NCBI GenBank assembly: GCA_038230835.1
Contig: JBBRMM010000012.1
Location: 1-64,000, forward strand
Direction: 5' to 3'
Length of the DNA: 64,000 nt
DNA from: DASUHT01 sp038230835
Lineage (GTDB): Bacteria; Actinomycetota; Thermoleophilia; Gaiellales; JAICJC01
Shown piece by piece: positions 1 to 7,286 of the stretch (position 1 is its first letter; each line of letters starts with the position of its first letter). The position numbers and the translations under genes were made by a program. The notes under the pieces were generated by a model. That model did not search any database, had not been told where the DNA came from, and saw only the letters and a program-made list of their open reading frames with translations.

Positions 1-51
1 AGCACCAGCTCGACAAGCTGGGGGTCACTGGTTCGAGCCCAGTACCGCCCA
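1..51 (+). tRNA. tRNA-Val(GAC), 3' part
   Basis: The 3' half of a tRNA gene runs off the left edge. Positions 5-21 form the anticodon arm (CCAGC/GCTGG) with loop TCGACAA, so the anticodon is GAC at 12-14 (valine). Positions 27-43 form the T arm (ACTGG/CCAGT) with loop TTCGAGC, 44-50 (ACCGCCC) are the 3' acceptor strand and 51 is the discriminator A. No CCA is encoded. The base equivalent to position 33 is C, not the near-universal U. The D arm and 5' acceptor strand lie outside the window, so the identity rests on the anticodon arm alone. Confidence 0.85.
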
Positions 52-54
52 TAA

Positions 55-85
55 GCGGAATCCCGTTCTAGGAGCGGGATTCCGC
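55..85. terminator. Hairpin between tRNA-Val and integrase
   Basis: GCGGAATCCCG (55-65) and CGGGATTCCGC (75-85) form a perfect 11-bp stem with a 9-nt loop. The integrase stop codon (TAG on the minus strand, 68-70) lies in the loop. It can end transcription of the tRNA on the plus strand and of the integrase on the minus strand. There is no clear T-tract, as is usual in high-GC actinobacteria. Confidence 0.65.
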
Positions 86-1234
86 CGTTCGGATGGTGCT
101 TCGGAGAGTGCGCACCGTACCGTCAACGTACATCGGTCGTACACGATTCCGATCAAGCTCGCCCCGAGCGGCGACAATCGCCGCGGTCATCTGAGCTGTC
201 GGGGCGAGCTGGGCGTCGGCGTAGACGTGGGCGTAATGGTCGAGGGTAGTGGTGCTCGATGCGTGGCCCATCTGCCCGGCGACGTACACCACCGGGCGGC
301 CCTCGTGGATCAGGAGGCTGGCGAACGTGTGCCGCAAGTCGTAGGGGTTCGCGTCGATGCCGGCGCGATCGCACGCCGTTGCCCATGCGCGCTTTCGCCA
401 CGCACGTAGGTCGAGCAGACCGCTGCCCTGACGGCTACGGATGACGAGTTCGCCCGGCCGGGTCAGCTTGGGACGGTGTTCGGCCAGATCAAGGCGCAGC
501 GGCTCGAGCAGGTCGACGGCACGACGGCGGCCGGTCTTGGTCAGCTTCAACTCGCCATACGTCCAGTTCCGATCGATCACGAGCACATGACCGGTCACCG
601 AGTCCCACGTCAACGCGAGCGCCTCGCCGGGTCGAAGACCGGCGTAGGCGAGCAAGCTCACCAGCAGCGCATCGCGACGAGTCGGCATCGCCCGGCGGAG
701 TCGCTCCACGTCAATCGGCGTCAACGCTCGCGGCCGGGCGACCACCACCGGAACCCGGCCGACACCGACGCACGGGTTCCCGGGCAGCTTGCGGTTCCGC
801 ACCGCCTCGCCGAGCGCAGCCGACAGCACTGCCACGGCCTGGTTTGGCTGCGTCGCCGGACAACCATCCGTGAGTACTCGTGCCCGCCACTCCGCGACCT
901 GCTCGCCGCCGACGTCGCGCAGCCGCAGATGCCCGAGGTAAGGGACGATCCACCGGTCGATGATGCCCGCTCGTTGCAGCCGCGTGGACTGCGCCCATAG
1001 CGGAGAACACCGCGGCCACCACTCGTCGCGCAGGAATCGCTCGAGCGGTTGGCCGGCTGGCACGACCGGCGCGTAGGCGCCGAGCTGGCCGCGGCGGCGA
1101 ATGTCGGCCTCGAACGTGTCCGCGTCTTCCCGCCGGTCGAACGTCTTGGAGCGGTGGCGACCATCGCGGCCACCTTCCCACCAGCGGACGTCGTAGCGGA
1201 CTCGGCCTCCACGCTTGTGCTTGGTCACGCTCAC
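68..1234 (-). CDS. Tyrosine site-specific recombinase (phage-type integrase)
   Basis: 388 residues, a normal length for an actinophage or ICE integrase. The first 60 or so residues form an arm-binding-like region (KHKRGGRVRYDVRWW, as in AP2-type integrase N-termini). Residues about 65-165 are a SAM-like core-binding domain. The catalytic domain from about 170 shows the Arg motif AGLRPGEALAL, the Lys region LTKTGRRR, the HxxR box YDLRHTFAS, a GH (GQMGHAS) and the nucleophile in DHYAHVY. All five catalytic positions are therefore present. The 3' end points at the tRNA-Val 3' end 17 bp away, the classic arrangement for integration into a tRNA gene. The start overlaps the upstream HTH gene (ATGA), so the two are probably co-translated. 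Function follows from the family; the actual att site is inferred. Confidence 0.93.
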   Translation of the reverse strand: MSVTKHKRGGRVRYDVRWWEGGRDGRHRSKTFDRREDADTFEADIRRRGQLGAYAPVVPAGQPLERFLRDEWWPRCSPLWAQSTRLQRAGIIDRWIVPYLGHLRLRDVGGEQVAEWRARVLTDGCPATQPNQAVAVLSAALGEAVRNRKLPGNPCVGVGRVPVVVARPRALTPIDVERLRRAMPTRRDALLVSLLAYAGLRPGEALALTWDSVTGHVLVIDRNWTYGELKLTKTGRRRAVDLLEPLRLDLAEHRPKLTRPGELVIRSRQGSGLLDLRAWRKRAWATACDRAGIDANPYDLRHTFASLLIHEGRPVVYVAGQMGHASSTTTLDHYAHVYADAQLAPTAQMTAAIVAARGELDRNRVRPMYVDGTVRTLRSTIRTAESRS

Positions 1235-1545
1235 GGCTGTTCTCCTTTGGGTGGTTCGTTCGCCCGGACGATCTGGTGGATGCGCTGATGGGACAAATCG
1301 GTGGCTCTCGCGATCTCACGCAGAGAAAGACCGAGCCGATACGCTTCCCGTATTGCGTCATGGAATGCTGCCTGCGCCAGGTTGACTTCTCGACGCTGCT
1401 TCGGCAGGATGGTGTACTGGTAGGTGAACCGCGTGGGCTCTCGCTTCACCCGCCTCTTCACCGGCGCAGGCGGCTCCGCGGGCGCCGGGCGCGCAGCTTG
1501 CTTGGTGTGGATCGAAACGACCCTATTCGGCTCGTCAGTGTCCAT
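1231..1545 (-). CDS. Small HTH protein upstream of integrase
   Basis: 104 residues. The N-terminal half is basic, Pro/Ala-rich and probably disordered (residues 15-40). The C-terminal part (residues about 65-95) contains a helix-turn-helix of the sigma-region-4/MarR-like kind: LSLREIARATDLSHQRIHQI. The stop overlaps the integrase start by 4 bp (ATGA), so it is translationally coupled to the integrase and could control integration or transcription of the element. I do not recognise a named family. Confidence 0.65.
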   Translation of the reverse strand: MDTDEPNRVVSIHTKQAARPAPAEPPAPVKRRVKREPTRFTYQYTILPKQRREVNLAQAAFHDAIREAYRLGLSLREIARATDLSHQRIHQIVRANEPPKGEQP

Positions 1546-1557
1546 GAAAGTAGACTA

Positions 1558-1839
1558 TCACCGTCCAGGATCATGGACGCCAGGTTCGCGGGCGAGCCTC
1601 GTGAACTGCCCGGCCACTCGCAACGGCCGCGCCATCATCACGGGGTCGTCGGAATCATCTCCGGCCGGTCGGTAGACCAGCGCCTCCAACGCGCTCTCGG
1701 GGATCAGGAACCGTGGTCGACTCCGCGAACCCCAGTTCTCGGCGTGCAGGCGCCCGGTGTGGATCGCCCGGTAGACGGTCTTTCGATCCAGGCCCCGACT
1801 CTCGGCGACCTCGTCAGGAGTGAAATATCGGACGCTCAC
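1558..1839 (-). CDS. Excisionase-like winged-helix DNA-binding protein
   Basis: 93 residues starting at GTG (1839). The N-terminus (YFTPDEVAESRGLDRKTVYR, then a GRLHAENWGSRSRPRFLIPESALEAL wing) is the MerR/Xis-type helix-turn-helix found in excisionases and small phage regulators: a short HTH, a basic turn, then a strand binding the minor groove. The last 35 residues match nothing obvious. The GTG overlaps the TGA of the upstream zinc-ribbon frame (GTGA). Beside an integrase, the simplest role is a recombination directionality factor, but a transcription factor role cannot be excluded. Confidence 0.7.
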   Translation of the reverse strand: MSVRYFTPDEVAESRGLDRKTVYRAIHTGRLHAENWGSRSRPRFLIPESALEALVYRPAGDDSDDPVMMARPLRVAGQFTRLAREPGVHDPGR

Positions 1840-4030
1840 CGCGCGACCGTCCCGGTGGGCGGCTGCAGAGGTGCCGTGGCGTCTGTGCGTCCAGGGAGGG
1901 GTTCTCCGTGGGCCTGGGCGAGCGTCCGGCGACGTTCCTCAACGCCGGCCACCGTCCATACTTCGACGTCAGCGATCGGGTTGTCGCGGCCGCGGCTGAT
2001 CCGGCACTCACCGATGCCGAGAACCTCAAGCGCGGGCGAACCGTCTCGGCGGCGGACGTCGGCCGGCTCGTCGCAGACCCGCGTCGACCAATCATCCGGC
2101 ACAAGGAAGGAACGGTGCAGGTCGAAGCTGCCCAGGGAGTGACAGTGCGCTCCGCAACGGCGGCAATGAAAAGTGCAAGAAGGTGGCTCATCGCTGCGAG
2201 CGAGTCGTGGGAGAAGTGTTCGGGGTGAAGCGAGAAGTGGCCGATGGCGTAGTTGACGCCGTTGTTGAGGTTGCCGGTTCCGAGTTCTTGCTTGCCGCGT
2301 TTGAGCGACGCGATCTTGGTGAAGAAGCCCGCGGCGTTCGAGATGGGCACGGTGTGGGGGTGGCGGTAGGCGGGGCCGAAGCTGGAGTGGATGCCGATGT
2401 CGACGCGGCCGGCGAGGCGATCCGCTTCGAGCTGCTGGAGCGACTCGATCGGCGGGCCGCCGACGATGCCGCCCTTAGCCGCCTCGGTGCGCTGCGCCTT
2501 GACGTCCTTCAACCCCTGGTGGGCGGCGGCGAGTTCGTCTTTCGCGGCGTGGTAGGCGGGTGTGAGGCGAGCGTTTCGGCGGATGGTGAGGCGGCCGAGT
2601 TCGGCTTCGGCGCGTTGGAGTTCGGCTGCGAGGGATTGGCGCGCGCCGACGCGGCCGACGGTCGACTCGACCGGGCGGGGAAGCTGCGTCTCGGTTAGGT
2701 GCCCCGCGGCGTCGCCGAGTTGCCGCTTGATGTCCGAGATGTGCTGGCCGAGTTGCGTGATGCGCGACTCGACCTGGTACCCGGCCGGCGCTGCGAGCGG
2801 TTGGAAGGCGCGCTTCGCGTTGGCGAGGCGGATCGACGCGTCGCGGTGGAGTTCCGGGTCGAAGTGCGTCCCGGTCGCGCCGCCGATCAAGCGCTGGGCG
2901 AGGAAGCGGCGCTCCTCCGCGGCCTGCGGCGTCAACTCGCCGGCTCGGACGAGCGCTGAGGTTCGCATCCTGGCCTGTTGCTGGCCGAGTGCGGCGACGT
3001 GTTGGAGTTGCGCGCTGGGGTTGGCGAGCGCTTCGGCGACGCCGGGGTCGCTGTACGCGGCGACGTGCCCGGCGAGCGCCGTGTTCCCCGGCTGGCGTTC
3101 CAACTGGTGCTGGAAGTATGCGAGGCGCGACGGGAGGGGTTCGCCTTCGCGTGCGACGACGAGAGCGGTCTGCTCCGCGGGTGAGAGGCTGCGGGATTCC
3201 TGGTTGAACTGCCGCGCGATCTGCTGGATGCGCGCCGCTTCGCCGCCCTGGTTCGCTTCGCGGATGACGGCCTTCGTCGCGCGCCGAGCCTGGCCAATGA
3301 AGGGGGCGTGCGTCGTCGCGTCGTATCCGCCGGCCTTGTCCATGAGTGCTTGGCGGGCGCGGCCTTGGAGCGTCGCGCTGCGCTGGAGTGGGACTTGGAG
3401 GTTGTTGATGCCGACGGTTCGTTCGCCGGTGGCGAGCTTGCCGAGGCGGCTTTCCTCGCTGATCTTCCCGGCGCGAGTGAGCGCTTCGGCGCCCTTCAGG
3501 CCAGCGACACCACCGCCCTTGAGGAGCGCTGCGATGTCGAGCGGCAGGTTGAGCGGGTTTTGGTAGAAGCGGTGGCCGACCTGGCTGAAGTGGGTCTTGC
3601 CCTGGGCGATGTCTTCAAGGCCGAGGTCGTAGCCGACGGCTGACCCGCCGGCGTGGATCATGCCGAGGATGTCCTTCGGGTTGTTCCACGATGTCGCCAA
3701 CGAATCGTTCGTCGTCCAGCCATGCGCCAACCCCTGCGCGAGCGCGACGGGGAACGTCGGCAGGTTCTGGATCGTGTGGGCGATGTTCTGGCCGGCGTTG
3801 TCCAGGAATCCAGTGAAGCCGCCGTGGTGCTGCGTGACGCTCTGCACGGTCTGGAGGCGCGTCGCTGCGAGGCTACCTGGTGCTGGGCCGCTCGTCGGCT
3901 TCGGCCCCGTCCACGCGATTCCACCGCCGCCACCGGTGGGGATCGCGCCGGGCTTCGGGCCGATCCACGCGATACCCCCACCGCCACCCGAGGCGCCGGG
4001 CGCGGTCGAGTTCCAGTCGATGCCGGGCAC
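1814..4030 (-). CDS. Large virion-like protein of the element (3' end frame-displaced)
   Basis: 738 codons from a GTG at 4030 that overlaps the preceding gene's TAG by one base. The N-terminus carries a duplicated glycine-rich segment (residues about 14-45, two GGGGGIAW.GPKP copies). The middle (about 60-190) contains short hydrophobic, amphipathic stretches (FPVALAQGLAHG, LPLDIAALLKGGGVAGL). Residues about 200-560 are mostly helical and Arg/Gln/Ala-rich, probably coiled coil. This composition resembles injected or internal virion proteins of tailed phages, but I recognise no named domain. After about codon 610 (below about 2190) the frame becomes Ser/Arg/Thr-rich while the natural-looking coding moves to the -1 frame (zinc-ribbon entry). 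The annotated C-terminus is therefore probably not native. Confidence 0.55.
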   Translation of the reverse strand: MPGIDWNSTAPGASGGGGGIAWIGPKPGAIPTGGGGGIAWTGPKPTSGPAPGSLAATRLQTVQSVTQHHGGFTGFLDNAGQNIAHTIQNLPTFPVALAQGLAHGWTTNDSLATSWNNPKDILGMIHAGGSAVGYDLGLEDIAQGKTHFSQVGHRFYQNPLNLPLDIAALLKGGGVAGLKGAEALTRAGKISEESRLGKLATGERTVGINNLQVPLQRSATLQGRARQALMDKAGGYDATTHAPFIGQARRATKAVIREANQGGEAARIQQIARQFNQESRSLSPAEQTALVVAREGEPLPSRLAYFQHQLERQPGNTALAGHVAAYSDPGVAEALANPSAQLQHVAALGQQQARMRTSALVRAGELTPQAAEERRFLAQRLIGGATGTHFDPELHRDASIRLANAKRAFQPLAAPAGYQVESRITQLGQHISDIKRQLGDAAGHLTETQLPRPVESTVGRVGARQSLAAELQRAEAELGRLTIRRNARLTPAYHAAKDELAAAHQGLKDVKAQRTEAAKGGIVGGPPIESLQQLEADRLAGRVDIGIHSSFGPAYRHPHTVPISNAAGFFTKIASLKRGKQELGTGNLNNGVNYAIGHFSLHPEHFSHDSLAAMSHLLALFIAAVAERTVTPWAASTCTVPSLCRMIGRRGSATSRPTSAAETVRPRLRFSASVSAGSAAAATTRSLTSKYGRWPALRNVAGRSPRPTENPSLDAQTPRHLCSRPPGRSRGERPIFHS
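1836..2192 (-). CDS. Zinc-ribbon-like coding region lacking its own start (-1 frame of the virion-like gene)
   Basis: Read on the minus strand in the frame 1 nt behind the virion-like gene, the translation from 2192 reads DEPPSCTFHCRRCGAHCHS, then a hydrophilic stretch ending TGTVAR. It has a CxxC-type cysteine cluster (C..HCRRCGAHC) and further Cys residues. This is far more protein-like than the Arg/Ser-rich overlapping frame. The only usable start in this frame is a GTG at 2102, which would remove the cysteine cluster. The upstream part has no ATG, GTG or TTG near 2192. Either a base has been lost near 2170-2190 (an ATG at 2191 in the neighbouring frame could then start it) or it is expressed by -1 frameshifting. 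It overlaps the excisionase start (GTGA). Confidence 0.45.
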   Translation of the reverse strand, partial: DEPPSCTFHCRRCGAHCHSLGSFDLHRSFLVPDDWSTRVCDEPADVRRRDGSPALEVLGIGECRISRGRDNPIADVEVWTVAGVEERRRTLAQAHGEPLPGRTDATAPLQPPTGTVAR

Positions 4031-5205
4031 TACCTAGACCCCGGCCCGCCACGCCCCAACCGGCCACTATTCACGCCGCCGGGACTTTGCATCCCCTTGA
4101 GGATCTGCGCGTACCCCCTGAATCCGTTCGCGGCCATCCACGTCGCGAAGCTCCGATAGGCAGCGGTGATCTGCGGCGTCTTGTAGTTGCCCCGATACTG
4201 CGAGTAGTAGCGTCCGGCGGCGAGCATCGCGACGACGGGGTCGACGCCCTGCCCTTGAAGGGCGAGAAGGGTATCGTTGAAGGTGTGGCCGGCGGCGACG
4301 GGGTTCCCGTTCGCAGACGGGATGGTGATGTTGCGGTAGCCGGCGGTGAACGTCGAGATTTTCCCAGTGCCGTCGTGTTGGTGCGCGGCGAGGTAGGTCT
4401 GGAAGGTTTGGCCGTCGGCAGTGCGGTATCCGTATACGGGGATCGTCTTGCTCGTCCCGCTGGGGTTGAGGATCGCCATCGCGCCCTTGATGCCGGTCGC
4501 GAGTTCGTTGCGGGTGAGGCCGCTCACGGCCGCCCCCCACCCGGAGGCGTTAGGCGAGTTGAAGCCGGGGAACGCGCCCGATCCTGTCCCGGTAGTGCTG
4601 GTCGGATGGGCGGCGGCGAGCGCGGCGTAGTTGTAGGCCTGGGTCGCGGCGAACTCGCGCTGCTGGTTCGCGAGATTCTGCGCGAACTGGCTTTGCTGGA
4701 TGCGCTGCGCGTTTTGCTGGAGGCTGAACGCGCGGAGCTGCTGCAACGCTTGGGCGTACGCCGATTGGTACTGCTGACTGCGTTGCGTGATCGCGGCGTT
4801 CTTCTGTGTCAAAAGGCTGGACTGAGCCAACTGCCCACGCGCCGCGGCGACGCCGGGCATCGCTGCCTGGTACGCCCTAGCAGCGCCCCGGTTCGCGTTC
4901 AGCGCGCCGAGGGCGGAGTCGCCCATGCCTCCGACTGCAGCGGCCGAGTTGGCGGCATAGGGCGAGCCGAGGGCGCCGAGGCGCGCCATCGCGGCTTGGT
5001 TCGCCGCCGACTGACTCGCGACCGCCCCACCGTAGGGATCAGCGCCGGCACCAGCTTGGAGGAGCTTCACGAGCGCCGCGGTATACCCGCTGACGTTGCC
5101 CTGCTGCATGCCGAACTGCTGATTGATGCTCGCCAGCGTCGGCACGGCTGCGCCAGCGTAGAACTGGGCCTGCTGATTCAGATTCCCAGAGGGGCCGTTA
5201 GCCAT
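4030..5205 (-). CDS. Ala/Gln-rich virion-like protein
   Basis: 391 residues. Residues 1-100 are small-residue-rich (Ala/Gly/Ser). About 100-200 is a Gln/Ala-rich helical segment with repeated Q-A-x spacing typical of phage internal or tail-fibre coiled coils (QQNAQRIQQSQFAQNLANQ). Residues about 240-330 are a beta-like domain (TIPVYGYRTADGQTFQTYL), and the C-terminus is Gly-rich. No signal peptide or enzyme motif is visible. Its stop overlaps the GTG of the next large gene by one base and its start overlaps the upstream small gene by 8 bp, so the three form one leftward transcription unit. The structural or ejection role is inferred from composition and neighbours only. Confidence 0.55.
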   Translation of the reverse strand: MANGPSGNLNQQAQFYAGAAVPTLASINQQFGMQQGNVSGYTAALVKLLQAGAGADPYGGAVASQSAANQAAMARLGALGSPYAANSAAAVGGMGDSALGALNANRGAARAYQAAMPGVAAARGQLAQSSLLTQKNAAITQRSQQYQSAYAQALQQLRAFSLQQNAQRIQQSQFAQNLANQQREFAATQAYNYAALAAAHPTSTTGTGSGAFPGFNSPNASGWGAAVSGLTRNELATGIKGAMAILNPSGTSKTIPVYGYRTADGQTFQTYLAAHQHDGTGKISTFTAGYRNITIPSANGNPVAAGHTFNDTLLALQGQGVDPVVAMLAAGRYYSQYRGNYKTPQITAAYRSFATWMAANGFRGYAQILKGMQSPGGVNSGRLGRGGPGSR

Positions 5206-5566
5206 CGTCGGCTACCGGGTCGCGGCCGTCGTATCGGCTCCAATCCGTTCCGGGGCCATTCACGGAGCCGTAGGAGACCGCGGCTGCGAACCCTCGAGCG
5301 GCAGAGGCAAGATCGGAGATTTCCCTCGCCATATCGCCGGACTGGTCGACGCCAAGGGCAACGGTCGTCTCGGACTTGCCAGCCGCGTCGAGGTCGAGGC
5401 CGATCGCGACGAACGAGTCGGCGGTTAGAGCCACGCGCAGGGCTGACCACCGACGATGGTCGAAGACCCACAACACGGCGCGCAGGTGGGTGGAGCGAAG
5501 AACCCGCCGGAGACGATCGAGATGATTCGACCGGCACGGCTGAGGCGATCCATTTGATTCGGACAT
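5198..5566 (-). CDS. Hypothetical protein of the element
   Basis: 122 residues from ATG 5566; a GTG at 5596 would add ten residues. The chain has a basic N-terminal third (NHLDRLRRVLRSTHLRAVLW), a short beta-like segment and a C-terminus rich in Gly/Ser/Asp. No domain is recognised. It overlaps the start of the next gene by 8 bp and heads the leftward block of virion-like genes. RBS evidence is weak for both candidate starts. Confidence 0.4.
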   Translation of the reverse strand: MSESNGSPQPCRSNHLDRLRRVLRSTHLRAVLWVFDHRRWSALRVALTADSFVAIGLDLDAAGKSETTVALGVDQSGDMAREISDLASAARGFAAAVSYGSVNGPGTDWSRYDGRDPVADDG

Positions 5567-5863
5567 AGTCGAATCGTACCTGCCCCGCGACCCCACTCTT
5601 TAGGCGCGCCTCGGCCCTCCTCGCCGGGGAGGGGGCTCCGGCGAAGAGGGTCGAGTTGCTGCTTCCGACCCGCGCTGTTGACGCGCCGGGAAGCGAATGG
5701 CCCGCACCGGACTAGGGGCGCCGGGCGAGCGCGACTCTACGCCTCGCTGGTAACCGCTGCAACCGACAGGGGGACGCTTCGAAACCGGGTTCCAATGGTC
5801 CGCGCGGTCAATACCCTCAATCGGGCGCTTGTGTCGCTCACAAGCGGCGCGTACGCTGAGGTG

Positions 5864-6025
5864 GTGACTCGCCCCCTGGTCATGCCGTGCCCCAAGTGCC
5901 GCACGTTGACGCCGCATCGAGAACGATCGAAGGCGACCGTGACGGAGTACGTGTGCGTGACCTGCGGCGCCGTCACGCCGGGCACCTCACCGCCGTCCCC
6001 ACCACCACGGCCAGTCTCGGACTAG
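5864..6025 (+). CDS. Small zinc-ribbon protein
   Basis: 53 residues from GTG 5864 (an adjacent GTG at 5861 and an internal ATG at 5882 are alternatives). The core is CPKC, 18 residues, then CVTC: the two knuckles of a zinc ribbon separated by a basic, Thr-rich hairpin. The C-terminus is a Pro/Ser tail. GAGGTG just upstream may act as ribosome binding site. It is the first of three consecutive plus-strand mini-genes with paired CxxC motifs, opposite in direction to the flanking genes. Such proteins are common in actinophages, where their function is mostly unknown. Confidence 0.6.
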   Translation: MTRPLVMPCPKCRTLTPHRERSKATVTEYVCVTCGAVTPGTSPPSPPPRPVSD

Positions 6026-6081
6026 GATCGCGGCCCGAAAGGGTGTCAGGAAGGACGCCAACGCGGTCGATGAGGCGGTAG

Positions 6082-6246
6082 ATGATCCCGCCACCGACCG
6101 GCTCCGTCGAGTGCGAGGCGTGTTGTGGGACAGGCATCGTTGACCAGCGTCGGCGACTGCTGCTGCTCACGCCGCGGCGGCGCCTGTGCATGACCTGTGG
6201 AGGAGCAGGATGGATCGCCCAACCACAAGAACCGCGCCCGAGGTAG
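6082..6246 (+). CDS. Tiny DnaJ-type zinc-finger protein
   Basis: 54 residues starting at ATG 6082, with GAGG seven bases upstream. It contains CEACCGTG and, 22 residues after that motif, CMTCGGAG. These two CxxCxGxG elements are the signature of the cysteine-rich zinc domain of DnaJ and of small tryptophan-attenuator-like anti-TRAP proteins. A basic Arg/Leu run joins the knuckles. The 3' end overlaps the next gene out of frame by 37 bp. No family name can be given; zinc binding is the safe inference. Confidence 0.6.
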   Translation: MIPPPTGSVECEACCGTGIVDQRRRLLLLTPRRRLCMTCGGAGWIAQPQEPRPR

Positions 6247-6401
6247 ACACCCCATCGGCGTTCCAAGCCGCGGCGGCACCGCGTTCGGACCCAGACTACG
6301 ACGTCCGCTACTGCAGGCGGTGTGCTCGACCGTCCGTGCATGTCCGCTCCAGCGGCGACCTGCGCTGTCTGGGCTGCGGCTCCACGGCTACTCAACGCTG
6401 A
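6210..6401 (+). CDS. Small zinc-ribbon protein
   Basis: 63 residues. The start at 6210 is chosen because GGAGGAG lies 4 bases upstream, one of the strongest ribosome sites in the window; that site is inside the preceding gene. The N-terminal half is a Thr/Ala/Pro-rich linker. The C-terminal half carries YCRRC and, after a 13-residue basic hairpin, CLGC: a minimal zinc ribbon ending at residue 63. It overlaps the previous mini-gene by 37 bp in a different reading frame. Confidence 0.62.
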   Translation: MDRPTTRTAPEVDTPSAFQAAAAPRSDPDYDVRYCRRCARPSVHVRSSGDLRCLGCGSTATQR

Positions 6402-6626
6402 TCGCAAGCGCGCCGGGTGGCTGACGGTCTCTACCATGACCCCTACCCTCCACGCCGCACCGTAGGCTGACCCGGCTCGGCCAGGCTCGACCAGGCTTCG
6501 CTACCGACCAGGAGAGTGCGACGTCGGGACGAACGCGACCGGTACCCAGGAGTTGCACCGCTGCGCGGCGGGCAAGGTGGATACTGGACAAGATCGGGTG
6601 GCTCCGACTGGAATAGGAGGATTGGA

Positions 6627-6797
6627 ATGACTTGGAATCGGTTGACGATCGTCACGGTTGTGCTTGGCGTCGCGACGCTATTTTTCTTAGTTTCTGGCGC
6701 GACGGGGACGTGGTGGCCAGTCGTGATCTGCGGGATCTTGTTCTTGATCGGGTTGGGCGTGGTGTTGCGGGAGCGAGCGGCGAAAGCCCGCACTTGA
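6627..6797 (+). CDS. Small two-helix membrane protein
   Basis: 56 residues. The start is fixed by TAGGAGG six bases upstream of ATG 6627. Two hydrophobic helices are evident (about residues 6-26, TIVTVVLGVATLFFLV, and 29-47, WWPVVICGILFLIGLGVVL), followed by a basic cytoplasmic tail (RERAAKART). A hairpin-shaped inner-membrane mini-protein in a phage-derived element could be a holin-like or superinfection-exclusion factor, but no motif supports a specific role. Confidence 0.65.
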   Translation: MTWNRLTIVTVVLGVATLFFLVSGATGTWWPVVICGILFLIGLGVVLRERAAKART

Positions 6798-6811
6798 TCT
6801 GTTGCGGGGCC

Positions 6812-6836
6812 GGTGCCTGACGCTACCGGTGTCACC
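6812..6836 (+). repeat. REP-like 25-bp repeat, copy 1
   Basis: Starts GGTGCCTGAC and ends CCGGTGTCACC. It differs from the copy at 14077 at two of 25 positions. Ends GGTG/CACC are inverted. Same orientation as the other copies. Confidence 0.7.
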
Positions 6837-7053
6837 AAACTCGTCTACCAACCGGCCTGGCGCTGGCGGTCACCGCATGGAATGCGCCGAGTGCACATTT
6901 TAACTACTCCGTGGTGCAAGCGGGATCAACAGCGGACGCCGTGATCCGTCGTCGCACGAAACGGGTCAAGGATGGCAACCGCGCGCCGATACCCCCCTAG
7001 CGCGTTTGACGACTCGGCCTTGCTCGGCAGCGGGCCAAGCCGTCACGAGGCGA

Positions 7054-7111
7054 GAACGACAGAAGCGGCCCGCCCCCGGGGTGCCTAAGCCATAGGGGCG
7101 GGCCGTCGTTC
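7054..7111. terminator. Long GC-rich hairpin, probable terminator
   Basis: CGGCCCGCCCC (7066-7076) pairs perfectly with GGGGCGGGCCG (7095-7105), and an outer GAACGA (7054-7059) pairs with TCGTTC (7106-7111). It lies downstream of the leftward gene ending at 7287 and could terminate it. Confidence 0.6.
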
Positions 7112-7286
7112 CCGTCATCCCCATCCGTCGAGCGAGCCCATTCAGGGAGAGGGAGTCAGACCCGTCCGCAAAAGCAGGCATGCTGAGGGTCCTACTAGCT
7201 TGTATCGACGCAAACGCGAAACCCTTAACAGGCACGTTTCTGCGCAGGAAACACCTGGAAATCGCCGGAGCCGCGAGGAGCTGGCG

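Larger units (their letters stand above)
6798..7286. other. 489-bp gap without a convincing gene
   Basis: It contains a REP-like repeat (6812-6836) and a very strong hairpin (7054-7111). A 43-codon frame from GTG 6813 starts inside the repeat and is not convincing. The rest (6850-7050 and 7115-7286) shows nothing I recognise. A structured RNA is possible but unsupported. Confidence 0.4.

Noticed and set aside
6813..6944. 43-codon frame from GTG 6813 with fairly natural composition
   Set aside because: Its first 24 bases are the REP-like repeat, which is non-coding elsewhere; the ribosome site is weak and no motif is visible.
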